A stretch of 64,000 nt of DNA from assembly GCA_026413225.1 (NCBI GenBank), contig CM048575.1, positions 3,686,001 to 3,750,000 on the forward strand, in the 5' to 3' direction. This stretch comes from Otis tarda (lineage: Eukaryota; Chordata; Aves; Otidiformes; Otididae). Every line of letters starts with the position of its first letter. Positions within the stretch are counted from its first letter, which is position 1. The notes under the pieces are model-generated. The model saw only the letters and a program-made list of their open reading frames with translations, searched no databases and was not told the origin of the DNA. Both the position numbers and the translations under genes were made by a program. Positions 13,701 through 28,700 of the stretch are shown here, piece after piece.

Positions 13701-16700
13701 AAGTACTCCTGGGCACATCAGAGACCAATTCACCGAGCGGTGCCGGCTGAACCGCATCTCTTGAAAACGCACAAGCAGTCCCAGAGGACTCCCAGAACTG
13801 GGACCGGCCACTGGGTCACGGCTGTAAGGTGATCTGAGTGTCTGCGTGCAGGAGGGAAAGAGCCAGCATGAGCTACTGGGACTGGGTGTCATCAGCTGTC
13901 CTGCAGCCCAAGTGAACACTCAGCCCCGACACATGACAGAATCAACGGTCCTCAGGGAGCTGCTGCTGACAGCTCTTCATGTCACCCCTGGAATTCCCTC
14001 TCCTAGCACATTCAGGGCACGTGGTAGGTGTCCTGAATCACACCACTGTAAGACTTCCAAAACATAGGTTTGGCTGGCCCACCACGATACTCTGCACACC
14101 AGCGAAACCAGTCTGACATCGGAAGGGAAAGGTCCTGTCCAGGCCAGCACACAAAGGTGCCGCAATTACCTTTTGCAAAAAAGTTTTCCCCATGACTGCA
14201 CACTGTACTGTTTATCACAGGTATTTTGCAGCCACTCTGTTAGAGACACAACCATTACCAGAGGAATGTCTCTGCACCGTCCGCGTAGGCACCATGGCGT
14301 TTGGTTTTTCGGCAGGATACGTAGCTGTTGGTAACGCAGTACTCTCCGTGTTGCTGTCTGCTGGTGTTACCACTCCGAAGCCAGAAGTTGGGTAACAAGT
14401 CTGGTACTGACTCTGGCCGAGGATCGTGTACGTAGGATATTCCTGTCAGAAGAAAGGATCAGTTATGATCGGACACTTCCTTCAGAAAACATTCTACGTT
14501 AAGATGACTTTTATGCTAGAATACGCCTGTCAAAGAGAAATCCCAGCAAGAGCACGGTCTGAATTTACGCTATTTCTTTCTGTCTGTGTAAGACATTCCC
14601 CCCTCCAGTTTCTTCAAAAAATGAATTATTATGAATGATGTGACAGTAACAAGGGAGTATTGAGTGGACACCACAGCATCAGTCCACACTGCGTTCTGAA
14701 TTTGTGGTTTTGTCCCATGTTTTACTTTCTGATACCAGAGGTACTGACAGCGACAGAGAAGTGGCCTCGGCACTGGCTGAGGGTGCAACGCTGGCCACAG
14801 GAGCTACAGGATAAACCGCCTTTACTCACATCCCGACTTCAGCAAGCAATTATTTTGCATGCTGTGATGCAAGGTGTCAATTTATGAAGACTATTTACTC
14901 ATTTAGGAGGAGACCACCGAGCACCTGAAGCTGTGCTTGAGCATTTTAGCTTCTGCTACTTACAGTAAAGAAAGCAGCCACCCAGAATGCCACCTCACAC
15001 TCTTCAGGCACACTGTGCACTCCCGATTCCCTCAAAGAGCAACCTGGATTTGTGAACCAGGCACCTTGGTCTGCACTACTGAAAGAAAATATATTTTTCT
15101 CCTTACAGCTCCAAGGAAGTTTATGTTAATGAAAGGCCTTTAAAAAGCAACAGCACAGGCACCGAGATTTTTGTCCATCAATTGCACTTTCCACACTTCC
15201 TACATTCTCTTTCTGCAAAGCTGTGACGTTGAAGGGTTCCTTTCAGTATCTGAACACTCAGAATGGCAGTTACTGCTGACAGCGCTACGTGTGACCCACA
15301 GCAGGTCACAGTCATACAATCACAGAATGGTTTGGGCTGGAAGGAACCCTCAAAGCCCACCAGGTCCAACCCCCCTGCAAGGAGCAGGGACATCTCCAAC
15401 CAGATCAGGTTGCTCAGAGCCCCGGCCAACCTGGCCTGGAATGTTTCCAGGGATGGGGCATCCACCACCTCTCTGGGCGACCCGGGCCAGTGTGACACCA
15501 CCCTCAGCATAAAAAACCTTTTCCTTATATCCAGTTTGAATCTCTCTCCCTCTATTTAAAAAACATTTGAGTAACATGTTAAACAAAAGTGATGGGGATG
15601 CTGCACATAAAGATAACAAGAAGTTTTACCTGTGAGATGCTGGCCACTGCTGACGTGGAAATATTGACAACAGTTGAGGATGTAGAGACTGGACTGGCAT
15701 TGGTAGTTGATGCTGTAAAATTAAGAATTACTGCATTAAATGCTTCTAGAAAAGCACAAGAGACAATCCAGGTTGTGAAGTAAGTACTTATTATGCTTAT
15801 CTGCAAGCATTTGTGCTTCCAGCAGCAAGCACTCTGCTTGTAACGGCCAAAAATGAGTTACCAGTTACATTTCAACTGGGGTAACTGGGAAGGAGAACTA
15901 GCATATCTTTAAAAACAGTACTTTCAAATGTTTCAAAAACCTTTTCCCTCCATGCCTGCTAAGCAATTGGAGTATAATTAAAACAGTTTTCCACCTTTAC
16001 TGAAAGTTTTCAGAAGACAACATTCTGATGTTCTACTATTAGCAGTTGAAAATTAATCAGAATAAATCAGTAAAATGGGTATGAATGTGTCTAAATCTGT
16101 CTGGACTTGGCATATTTAGTCTAATTAGAGGGCGGGGGAAAGGAAATTGTAAAGATATTTCAGATAGTATAAAAAGAGTGCTTCTCACTGGAGAAAGTGA
16201 ACACATCTCCCCATATCCCTGTGAGACTACAACTGTTTTTTGGATGAGACTTTCTGAAATAATTTGTCAATAGTTTGTAGGACAAATTATCAGAGACATA
16301 CAGCTGTTAGTATGAATTTTAAGATGTTTAATAGCCTCCATGTCACTGCATTCAGTTCTTCCAAAATACGAAAGAAGCTGCTAGGGGAGCTTCTGGGAAC
16401 ACCGGTCACTGAGCAGATTCTGTGGTTTTACAGCCGCAGAGCCACTCTACTGAACATTACTCCACAGGGGGTTTTGGGACCCTCAGGGACTAGTGAAAGC
16501 AAATAATGAAATCAGCATGAACAAAATCAGATGTACCAAACCAGGTGCCACCGAGAAATACTGCCTTTTGCTAAACCTTCTTCCTCTGCACACAAATCAA
16601 ACCAAAAATCACTTTTAGATCCTTACGAAAAGGCTTGTAGAAACCCACAGTACCATCCACTTTACCACCACTCTGAGAATAGCCCTCACTTTCTGCACAT

Positions 16701-19700
16701 AACACCCGTGCGGAATTCACCCCAAGACCGAAGAACTCAAGCTTCTGAAGGCTTCAGTCTTCCTACCCCAGGGAAAGGGACCCCACCACGAACTCTTAAC
16801 CAATGTGCCACGGCAAGCACAGACACTACCTGGTGAACAGCTCCTGGAAAGAGGGATGGATCCAAAATACGCCTCAAAAAAGATGAAAAACAAAAGAAAT
16901 ATATCTTAAAAGAGGTGCAGAAAAACACAGTATTTACTAGAGGTGAGAAATGTGAAGGGTGGCATCTCTGTGGAAGCAGAAACGAAGGTAAGTAATTAGC
17001 CCCTGGGAATCCCCTCACAGATAGGAGCAGCAGTGTTCACAAACAGATCAGAGAGAATTCCGGGGGGAGAACATTTAGAAGGAAAAAAGGCTGCACAGAA
17101 CAGCAATAATGGTAATGACGACACTCAAGTACCTACAGCAGCTGAGCAGCTACTAGAAGCACAGCTGTGACAGTGAGGTGCCCGTGACAGATACTCCTCA
17201 GAAGCAACCGCTGGAGACCGGGGGTTAGTTTCCAAATAAAATTCCTTCCAACTACACATGCTAAGGAAACGATCAAGGCTGTTATTACCTTAAGAAAATG
17301 TAACTTCCTAGGGCACTGCGAAGAGCAGCTCTCCAGAAAAGATCCTCACTAACGCAGAACAAACCTGCATCAAAGCCGGAGGAGATGAACCATCCAGAAG
17401 GCAGATTATTTTACCACCTCTCGCAAGATTATTACAGAGAGCAAATAGAAAGTGATTCTCATCTGCAGGGCTCTGAAGAGGCTGCTTCTCCACCGAGATA
17501 GATAACAGAAGTTAAGAAATCATAGAAAAAAAGATTCCAAGTGCTGAGATTCCGGTAAAAAATACAGATTCCCACATATGAACCTGATCTTAACTCTGGC
17601 CTCCTTCCAACATGAATTTGTTAATGACTCTTTATCTGTACAGTGCTACACACCGTATCTTTACAAATAGCTCCCACTACACGGATTAACCGGTTCTTTC
17701 TGCACTGTGGGTCGGCTCCTTTTACTTGTGAATGGGACAAAAACATGGAAAAATGCTTAGCACAGACGTGCCAAAAGGGACCACGCCATCATGGTCTCTG
17801 GTTCAAAGGAGCAGCAAATGTAAGCATGGCCTTGAAGCCGCCGTGACACTTCTTCTCGTCTCATTCTCCCCCGCTTCCAGACCTCATCCTCAGACTTTCT
17901 CTCCCTACCTCCCCTGCCTTATTCATCCCATTCGGTTTTGCTTCAGTTGTTTTCAAAGATGTTTCCACCTGCTTTACGTGCTGGGAAGGCAAATTGCAGT
18001 TAATGCATTTTACGTTTCACTTGGCTGCTTTGCTCTCACAGGGAAGGAAGAGGCGAGGCACGAAGCAGACATTCCTCCCAGTCGCTCCCAGTGCTTCCGA
18101 GCGCCTCTGCGACGTACCACCACGGCCATAGCTCAGGTGAGGACAAAAAGCAAAATCCTCAGTCACTAAGCGCATCTGACCATTTAGCAGGGTTCAAATA
18201 TCACCCTGCTTCAGCCCAGCATTTGCAGACTAAACCATACCCACGCACTGGACTACACCTCCGGTGGGACAGCAGCACCGTACAACTCTGCGTCACCCTA
18301 CTACTTTGATCGGAGAGAAAAGGTGGATTTTCAAGAGATTACTGACAAAGCAACTCTGTGCATCCTTCCAGCTCCCACTCCACACCTCTCTTGCAAAAGT
18401 CCAAGCACTGACCTGACCCCTCAGCCGGCTGCTCGCTAATCTGATGAAAAGGAAACATAGCCAACCAAAAATCAGAAGTTTCCTGACAGTTTCCAAAATG
18501 TTTTTCAGAAAAGTGAAAGCATTTACACAATTCAGGTGACTTTTTCACACTTTCAAAAAGCAGCCTGAAGGGAAACTCTCCTTAAACCACACATTCTCAC
18601 AGCAGTGCATGCGAGGGTTTTAAAATCATTCTGTGGAGCGAGGTCTCTGTCACCTCGCCGCTCCCCAGGGATGCACGTGCTCGCTGTGGTGCAGCGCTGG
18701 CAAACCTGCAAGGCGTCACGTTACGCAGAACCATTTCTGAGCTTTGGCAATTAAAGCTGGTGCTATAAAACATTTATAATTCATTCTGTGGGTGGGAGTA
18801 CCTGGAGCAGAGTTACATCTGAAGGAAGGTGGTATTTCCAGTGTTGTAATGTTTGTGTCATGAATGTGAAAAGTAAATTAAGGATAAACATTGCACTGGG
18901 CCATTTGCTGTCACAATGACACAAGCTGAGCAAGTACCATGACACACCGCGTGGCCTTCCTAGCAGTGAAAGGCAGGCTAAAACCCAATTACTGCTAATT
19001 TGAAGAGCAATTCCCCTTTACTTGGCACTCACTAGACCACATCTGGATATTGCATTCAGTTTGGAGCCTCAAGCACAAGAAACACATTGATAAAATTCAG
19101 TGGGTCTGGCGAAGAGCCACCAAAACAGTCAGGGAGCCGGAGCACCTGTCCTGCGACGGGCAGCTGGGGCGAGCGGGACTGGCCAGCCTGGAGAAGAGAC
19201 TGCTCTGGGGGACGTGACAGCAGCCTTGCCGGTACCTGCACCGAGGTTACCGAGAAGACAGAGCCAGGCTGTTTTTGCAGGAGAAGAAGAGAAACGGTCA
19301 CAACGTGAAAGATGGGATGCTCTGAGTTGACGAAAGAAAAAAAGTTTCACCGTGATGACAGTCAGGCACTGGAATTGGCAAAATCTCCATCCTTAGAGGT
19401 TTTTGAGACCCAACTGGATAAAGCCCTGAGCAATCTGGTTCTGAATTCAGTGTCAACTCCTCTTTGAGGCGGAACTAAAGATCTCCTGAGGTCTCTGAAT
19501 TTTTCTATGGAAATACCACACAAGAAACAGATTAAGAATTCCTGAAAAGCTTTTTAAAAACTACAGAGAAAGAGACAAATTTTCACAATTCACCACCCAA
19601 ACACAAATGGCAAAATTCCTGCACAAAAAAAAAAAAAGAAAGTATCAGTTCACACATATTTGCCATAAGCAACAATATTCCATTATTCAGCTCGCTGGCA

Positions 19701-22700
19701 CCCCTACTCCCAAATATTGCTTTGTAAGCTGGTGAGCTCAGCACCTGGCTTCTTACACGTGGCACTTTCAGCAGGTGGAATACTTGCAGGCTAGTTCTAT
19801 ACTGAGAAATTAACTTTCTAGCAGATCTACCAACCTGGGGCATGTGTGTATAAGGTACAAGAGCCATTTACCTCCAGAAGTAATTAAAAAAATATATCTA
19901 TATATCCGGTGTCAGTCAGCATATTTCCTGACATCAAGCTAAAGAACACCAACAAAGAGCTTGAGCTGCAAGAGCATTCCCAGTAAAGGCATGCAAGAGT
20001 ACAACATTTAGTCTCCTCTCCCCTTCCCATTTGCTCTTCACCCTGTTAAGTCCATCAGCATGGCACCAACAAGCCAGCCTGGTGCATACAGAGCTACGTA
20101 GCAAATACAAACCCAAACACACACACAGGCACAAAGAGAAAAGAGACAAAGCATAAAGAAGCATGCACAAACCAAGAACAAACGTGCGAGCCTCTCTGTT
20201 GGTGGTATCTGGACTCAGTTAGGTGGAGAGAGATGCAGATAAAAACCATGCCAAGTTACCTTCAATGGAATAAGAATAATGTGCTGGGCTGGGCTGGCTT
20301 GTGGTTAACCCTGTAGTGCAGGTAAGAACACTGGGCTGACTTGTAGATGGAGTCTGAATTAAACCACTTTCAGGTTTCATACCTGGCCACAGTGCACCTG
20401 AATCAGATAAATTGGACCAGTTACAAACAAATATGCTGGGACTAAACAGCATGCTGCTACCTCAGATTACATTTTTCGCTTGTTACAAATCACACGTGGA
20501 AAATGCTTAATTTCCGCAACAGTAAGTGCCGACTGTCAGGCTGTGCATGGATTAGAGCTGCTGACAAAGCTGGCTGAAAAAGAGAAAATTAAAAGCACCA
20601 ACAAGACCAATTTCCAAAGCTTTCAACTAAAAACCTGTTAGTGTCCCAGTAAGATTCCCTGCCACGTCGGTACAAAGGAATTGCTAATCCCTCTGATGTT
20701 GGGGCTGAGTTGCACAGCGCTGCAAATGACCTCAGCGATCACACAGCCAGGCTGAAGTTGGTACCCAGCAAGGTCAAGGCAAACGCTTCCACTACTTCCC
20801 TGGGCTTTGAATGTTTTCAAACAAGCCACAAGTCAGTAATTTTCATAGGCTGACAACAGCAAATATAGAGCTCCAAAAAAAAAAAAAAAGGGAAAAAAAA
20901 ATTAACATCTTTCTTCCAGATTTCCTGCCATTCTGGAATGCATTTGTAACAACACTGGGCAAAGCACAGAGACAGCAAAGTGATGGAAGCTGGTCTGTAC
21001 CAGGCACAAATACACAGTGTGGGTTCAGCTCAGGTGCCGTGTTAAGGTCTAGGCTGCCGCACCGACAGTGCTGAAAACAGCATCCGACTGAAGGAGCTCA
21101 GCTCAGGCCGGGCTCTTCAGGGCTCTTCAGGCTTTTGTTTAAGTGTTTCCAGTCCTACAGCCAAAGTCAAAGGCATTTCTCCCTGGCCCTGGGTTAGAAA
21201 GCAGGAATGGGCTGAGAGGATCTACATAAAAACAAGCAGAGTGTGCGAAGCAGAGCGACAAAGGACGTCGAGCTAGAGTTCAGGGCCAGCAGAAAGATCA
21301 TCTTCCTCCTTACACTCCCCAAAACCAGTACCAAGGCTGCAAAAGCCACCGGCAGCCTTTCACCCTCTCTAGCAGGACGAGCCATGGGCTACGAGCTTTA
21401 AGTCTCTTACCCAGAAGACACAGGAGACTCGCAAGCTGCACAACAGCAGCAACTCCAAGAGCTCACTCCATGCTGCAGCTTTGTCAGAATTAAATTCTGC
21501 AATGGCTCTTTGGTTTATTTACATACCTGATCTCAAACTGTCACCTGCGAGTCAAATTAAGTCATTCACCTGTCAGTACTGCCACACCAGTGTTCTGATT
21601 CTTCAGCTCTCAAGTTGTGTCTTTGTTACTGTTTCAAACCTCTAGAACCAGGATAATTAGCAAACAAAAGGCAAAAATGGATTTAAAAAAGACTGTAGAT
21701 ACATTGCAGAAACTCCAGAGTAAAACGTATGGGAAACAGATCCTCCGAACACAAGGAGAGTGGGAATAGCTGTATTTGTTTAGTGTGGAAAGGGAATGCC
21801 GTAATCTTCACGTAAGTGAGCAGTTTTTAGATGGGACAGCGACCTACAGGGCAAGACAGATGGACAGGGAGCAGACAGCAACGTAACGGGGCAGTCACAG
21901 GACACAGAGAAGTGCCTAATAACCCTGACAATGAAACCAACTCTGAATTATCAGATGAGAAGTGTAATACCAGGTCAGGCACACACATCACAGGGTTGGC
22001 TGGATGCGAGAGCAGGAGCTGGCTCAGGTCGCGCGTTAAGGCACTTTTCAGCCCCTGCTTTCCATGACTGCCTCTTTGTCATCTCCCAGTACAGACATGT
22101 TCCACCTTTCAAGAGCAAGGCACGCTCCTGGCACATGTCCTTCCCTCTCGTTCTGCAAGGCAGCATCAAGAAGCCAGCACAGCCTTGAGGATGACAGAGC
22201 TGGGTGAGGGGGAAGGAGACCCCTCCACGTCCGAAAGCAGCACCGCCATGGAGAAGAACATCACGGGACACATGTAGGTACGTGGAAAGGCCCCGCACAG
22301 AGTCCATCACATGCAGCCTTTTCTTGAGTTAATGTACACAATCACATCCACAGTGTTTCTAACACCAATTTACAGCCACACACAAGCAGGCTGTGTGTCA
22401 CTACTCTTATTTTAATACTCCTTTAATAAAATCTCTCCAGACCACGAGTATGTCCCATGCAGAAAAAAGCACTAAACAACACCAAAACGTTTTACAGCAC
22501 AAGGAGAGGTGACAAATTGGCAAGAGCATAGGTCATCCTTGCTCTCAAAGAGGCGTCCTGACCAGAGCGATCTCAAGTCTTTGCTCATGTTTGTCAGCTT
22601 GCTTGAATTTCATACTTCAAATACCTCCGCTTTGTTCCAGTTAGACAACCCACAACGCCTGGTTTTTGGCACAGAAACAAACGCACAGTAGCAAGTCACG

Positions 22701-25700
22701 CAAACCTCTGGAACAGGACCTTTGATGCTGGTAAAACACCTGACCAAGCTGGCAAAGTCATCACTTGCTCAACTGAGATTGTGTGAGAAGAACCAATTTG
22801 TAGAATTTCTTCTGGACTGTGCATGTTCAGTCCTCTGCCCTCCACCTGTCCACGGCACCGCGCAAGGTCAGTATGACCAAGCAGGTACCACTCCTGGTCA
22901 TACTGCTCCAGTGGTACCGATGAGCAGTACCGATTCCCATTACTGGAAATATTACTTTCAGCATGTTCCTAACACTGAAATTCAGACTAAAAATTCAAGC
23001 ATTTAATAATAGACCTCAGAATCCATACCAAGACATTTCAGTAACCGATCACACTTCAGAAGATGTTTGACAGACAAAAGTTCCTGCGAAGTCAACAGAA
23101 AATGCTGATCTCTTGCCTAGGTCTTCAGAAGAATTTCTACTCCTACATTCAGAGTGTAACAGTGAAGCAGCTAAGTACCCTCAAATTCCGGAGCTTTTGG
23201 ATGAGAAAAAAAAAATAAATAAAATTTAAAAAATCAAACATCCTTTCGCCCCACCAATACAGCCACCACCACTACCACCACCAAAAAACAACACACGCAC
23301 ACAAAACACTAACAACCCCCCTGCATCCTCCCTCCCCCCAAGCAGAGAAGTCTAAAACACCTTTTTAAACATCTCGGCCTAACACTGCAAGGAAGCACTC
23401 CACATATTTACACATATTTGCCTGTTAAAAAAAAATAAAAGCCAAAAAACCACCAACTTGATACCGTAAAATACCTAAGAAGATACAAAGCAGCCCTGGT
23501 ACACTATTGACAACAAACTATCAATAAACACCAAATAAATTAAGTAAAGGAAACCACTGGCCACTGTTCAAATATACAAATCCCAGTGCAACAAGGCACT
23601 AAAACCGCAGTGCAGGCACCCAGGGAAGAGAAGTACGTTCCAGCAGCCGCTGGGTTGGGCATGGTTTGTAGGTAACAGACCGTCCGGACAACACCCAGCA
23701 CTACAAGCCGACAAAAAGCCAAGGAGCAGAGCGTTCAGTGAGACAGCAGACAAACTGCACCGGCAGCTGAAGACCTGGGTATGGACACAGCGACAGACTT
23801 CTCCGCGCTGGTTCAGCTTCCAAGGGAAAAGCTCTCCCGGAGGAACGAAGGGAGCTCAGAAAACACAACAGGAGGGTGTGCAACACAGTCAACCAGGTCG
23901 TCACTCACTAGAAATCCTGAGACCACCCGCATGCCAGCGGTGGAGAGGGCTGGTTGTTTTTAAAAATCTCTGCGACGGCAGTCATACTTGAACATTACTG
24001 GCAGAGGCTGAGCTAGAAATGCAGAAGCAGCAAACAGCAACAGCCACCCAAATGGCCCTGTGCTCCTGAAAAGCCCCGAGTTGCTAACAAACGAGCCCGG
24101 AGTTGCTCATAGAACAGCCTAGCACCTACACCCTGCAACGCTCCCACTTCACGCTATTCAAGTGATCGGTCAGAACAACGTATCTCAGCATTAACACAGG
24201 ACAAAGGAGATTTGGGAGACACTGTCTGATCAAACCCTTGTGTCCCAGTTACTACAGAGCCATCATTTTCTTCCTAAGGATCCCTCAAGCACAAAAAAAC
24301 TCCTTTTCATTAATCCCAGGTGTGTATATATGAAAAAGAAAGAAAGGTATGTAAGTTTTTTTTACATACTGACCTTTCTCATAAAGATAACAATTTGTGC
24401 AATACTACTTTAAACAGAATTAGCAATGTAACTCATGTCTAATAAAACTGAGCCTAGTTGTATAACCTTTTCCACACCATCTTTCAAAAACACCACGACA
24501 AATCAATTGTTTTGCCATTTCTATAGAAGTCCTTGCTCTGTCAGCAGCTAAAAAAAGCCACAAATGTTGCTGGTTTTATCCAGACATCCAGTTCCTCAGC
24601 TAAGGAAAAATTCACCCTTTTATGTTTCAAGATACAAAGACTGTAGCACTACAGATAAATCTGCAAGAGGCTCCGTTCACTTCGTCATGCAGCACGACGA
24701 CAAACCCCCGAGACAGATGCTTCACGGCTATCTCAGGGCGGCGCAGCCCTCTGCCAGCGCGCGTGGTGCTGCCGCAGGGTCCCCGCACAGCGGGGCGATG
24801 CTCTTCCCCTCTTGTCAGGGTGAGGTGCTGAGGGCCAACACGGCCCCCGTCGCCATACGCTACTGAGAGCTGGCATGTGCAATACGCCATAAAGAGACAA
24901 TATTTCCACACGAAACCAAGCAGGGCAACATAAAAAAATGTAAAGAGAAGTTAAAATGTTAATTTTTAATAATCAGTCATAAAATTTCATACATGCAGAG
25001 GATAAGTCAATCCTGTGGTTTTCTTCCCCAGTGCCTGACACTTTAATACAAAGAGCACAGGGAAAGACCAGGCAGCTCCTTTCACTAGCCAGCTCACCCA
25101 GATGGTCCTGTCTGCACTACTCATCCTCAACTCCCTTTATACACCATGGAGAAAGATGGCCATTAGCTTCTAAACCAGCCCAACGCCCCAGAGGTGCGTC
25201 TCTCCCTCCACGCACTATAAAGCAAGCACAGGGTGAGCAGCTCAGACCCTGTCATCCAGCTTTAGCTGCTCAGTTACGACAGGACTCGTCCTTCAATCAC
25301 CCGCAAAAACCACAACAGCTAACAGAAGGCTCGAGTATTAGAGCAACTTAAGCAAACTTCTTTGCCTAGGAAACCTGGAAACATTTTAGCATGAAATCTA
25401 CATTTGGTGAAAGATGAAATAACAAAAAAAAAAAACTTAATCATGGCCAGCAAAAAGAAAAGGAAAAATACCTTCAGCAGAGATGCTGTAGTATGGGGTC
25501 CTGCGTGATTTCACGGACAAGGAAACTGCACAAACACAGCTATAGCGCAACTGGAGAAAATTATAACCCCAAAGTAAGAACCATCTGCCAAGCTTCATAC
25601 GGAGACATCCAAATGAATGGCCAGGAAAACAGCTTTGTAAGAAATAATATTTTGTAATATGAGGTCCTATCATTGCTGAAGATATCAACCTACAATTTAA

Positions 25701-28700
25701 GTTAGGCGTGTGCCTTCCTACAAACCCTTCTCTCCAACATACGTGGTTAAGTTTAATGTTGGCTTTTTGATGAGACATAAGACAATAACTGCAGGCACTG
25801 AGAGTCTTTTTAAAGTTAGCTCTTACCGAAAGGAGGTAGTCCGTAGGTCTGGGTGGTCTGAGGGTAGATGGCGTAGGGCTGAGACTGCTGTAGTGCTTGG
25901 TACTGAGTCTGAGCAGGGTAAGGGCTCATTGTTTCCGACACAGGTACAGAAAGGATATGTGCATATGGCCTTATGAAAAAGAAAGAACAAAAGTAACAAA
26001 GAACTATTTACATCATGCATCTTTCAGCCTCTAAACCAGAAGACAAATTTTAAAATTGCTTTAGGAAGAAGAAACAACACACACTGACACGTGCTTTTAG
26101 TGTAATACCCGCTCGTGTCTCCCAGTACAACAGGCTCTTGGTTTGATATACGCTGCCTGCTTCCGGCAGTGACACCAGGGGAGACTCTGCTCCATGATGC
26201 CAGGAATACCGGGAGGGCAGGGCGAGAGGGGAAGCACAAACTCCCCGTTTCAACAGGCACAAGCAATTGGTTTCACTTATCATGCCTCGCAACACCAAAT
26301 CCTAAAGCTCAAACGATCCAGGAGTACGTGTCCAAACTACGGGAACACACAGAGACCGCACAACAGCGAGCACGGGGGATTAAGACCTACTCTGCTGCAA
26401 CAGGAGGAACTAGTAAGATCCCCAAACATGGTAAATGACCAGAAAATCCTATATTCCCCTTATATTTGTGTATGCTCCGCTTGTGTGTTCCTCAACTATT
26501 ATGGGCGTTACTCAACAAGGCCATTGTATTGTTAACTACTCGAAGCGGCTCATTTATCCTTGTGATCATAAGACAACAGTCACTGAAGCCGAAGGGTGAC
26601 TTCTATCAGCTTCAGTGTCCGCAGCAATGAGTATCTGTTGCCAGAAATGAAAGTGTGATTTACAGCATTACAGAAAGGCATAAAGATGTAAAAAGTTAAC
26701 TTCAGAAAGAAGTAAGAATTCAGTAACAATTGTTCAACTTACTTTGCAGAATACATTTGTGAGGTATAATCATTTGATGACCTTGCGATATAATCAGTGC
26801 ATGTCATAACTGGAATAAAAAATAGTTTGTATAATTACACAGGTGACTTCAAAACCCAACAAATTATGACAATTAATATCAGCATGCACAGCACATTTTA
26901 ACCAAGACATAGGATTTACAAAGGTTTTTTAGTGCTTTGAATCATAGAATCATAGAATGGTTTGGGTTGGAAGGGACCTTCAAAGGTCATCTAGTCCAAT
27001 CCCCCTGCAAGGAGCAGGGACATCTCCAACCAGATCAGGCTGCTCAGAGCCCCGGCCAACCTGGCCTGGAATGTTTCCAGGGATGGGGCACCCACCATCT
27101 CTCTGGGCAACCTGGGACAGTGTAAAAACTCTGAGTGTAAAAATTTTTTTCCTAATATCTAATCTGAATCTACCTCCCTCTATTTTAAAACCATCACCCC
27201 TCGGTCCTGTCACAACAGGCCCTGCTGAACAGTCTCTCCCCACCTTTCCTGCAGCCCCCTTTAGGCACTGGGAGGCTGCTCTCAGGTCTCCCCGGAGCCT
27301 CCTCTTCTCCAGGCTGAGCAGCCCCAGCTCTCTCAGCCTGGCCTCACAGCAGAACTGCTCCAGCCCTCTCATCATCTGCGTGGCCTCCTCTGGACTCACT
27401 GATCAACTCAATCCCTTCCCTCAAGAAAAATCATGTATAAGGCACATAAGACATAGCAGCTGGGGGGGAGTGGCACAAAAATATTTGCTAGAAAGAGATA
27501 TTTGCTTACCATCAGGCATTAACCACAGCAAACTTTCACTGTACAACTGACAGTGAGGACAGGATAAGGATTACAAGGAGGAGACAAAGCTTGTGCTTGA
27601 TGAAGCAAAGTAACGAGACCAGTGGGAGAAAAGAGGAAAGACAGTGGGAGCAGAACTCCAGAAGATACTTACTCTCACTGGACATGGGAAGGTTTGAACC
27701 AAGGCTTGAAGATTCAGGTTTCTGATTGCTGACTTCTGTGTTGCTTACATGACTGCCAAGACAAACAAAGGCTCATCATTAGCATTATGAACTCTTAAAT
27801 TAACATCCTTGGGCACCGTAACCCCTGGGTTCAACCCTCCTAGCCGAGGCAAACTGACTCTTAACAGAAAGTAGTTCTGCACTCCTTGATATTTCACACA
27901 GAGATCCCACCAGAGACTTGCAGCTCTAATTAGACATTAAACTGTCATCACCTCCAGCACGTTTACCCACCATCTGGTCTCTCAAGATAAGGCTGGAGCT
28001 CCACCGGCAGCTCAGCAGATCTGAGCCGCTCCCTGCAGCGGAAAGCATGAACTTCTTTCCTGCCGGCTGGGCAGGGCCTCCTGCTCCCCTGCGCTAGCTC
28101 AGGCACCCATCAGACTCTCCGTGAGAGTTTAATTTGCTCATCCAGCACAAAAACCACAGTTATTTTTGCTAGGAGACTGAAGAGACTCAGCTCTTGGAGG
28201 GATCCAGCAAACACCACGCTTAGTACACACTCGAGCTACAAGCAGAACTCCCCCTCTCAGCAGCAATAAGCAGTAACATTGGCTCCTTCACCTTGTAAAA
28301 CTGCAGCCTGAGAGTACAAGAATAACACACAGATCCCTCAAAACTTCATGAAAAGCCGTGTTGCAGAACTAGCAATACTAAAACTAAAGCTAATGAGGCA
28401 ATCATAAAAGGAAAAAGCAGTTTCATTAAGAAATTATCTGTACTTCCTAGTCTACCTGTGAACAAAGCAAACATTGACATGTAACTGAAATGGTGAGTGA
28501 CAAATCCAGAACCATCCAGTAACCTGCGAACATTGCTTAGGTACAAGAAGTTACACGACATCCAGTTCAAGGATGCTTCAACACTGGTCTTCAGAAGTAA
28601 ACTCAGCAGCAAGGCAACCTCCTGTGGACATGGGAGTCTGTGACAGCAGGGCCACAAGGTACCACGCACGGGGCGCTCACTTGACTCCTGCAGGAAGGAG

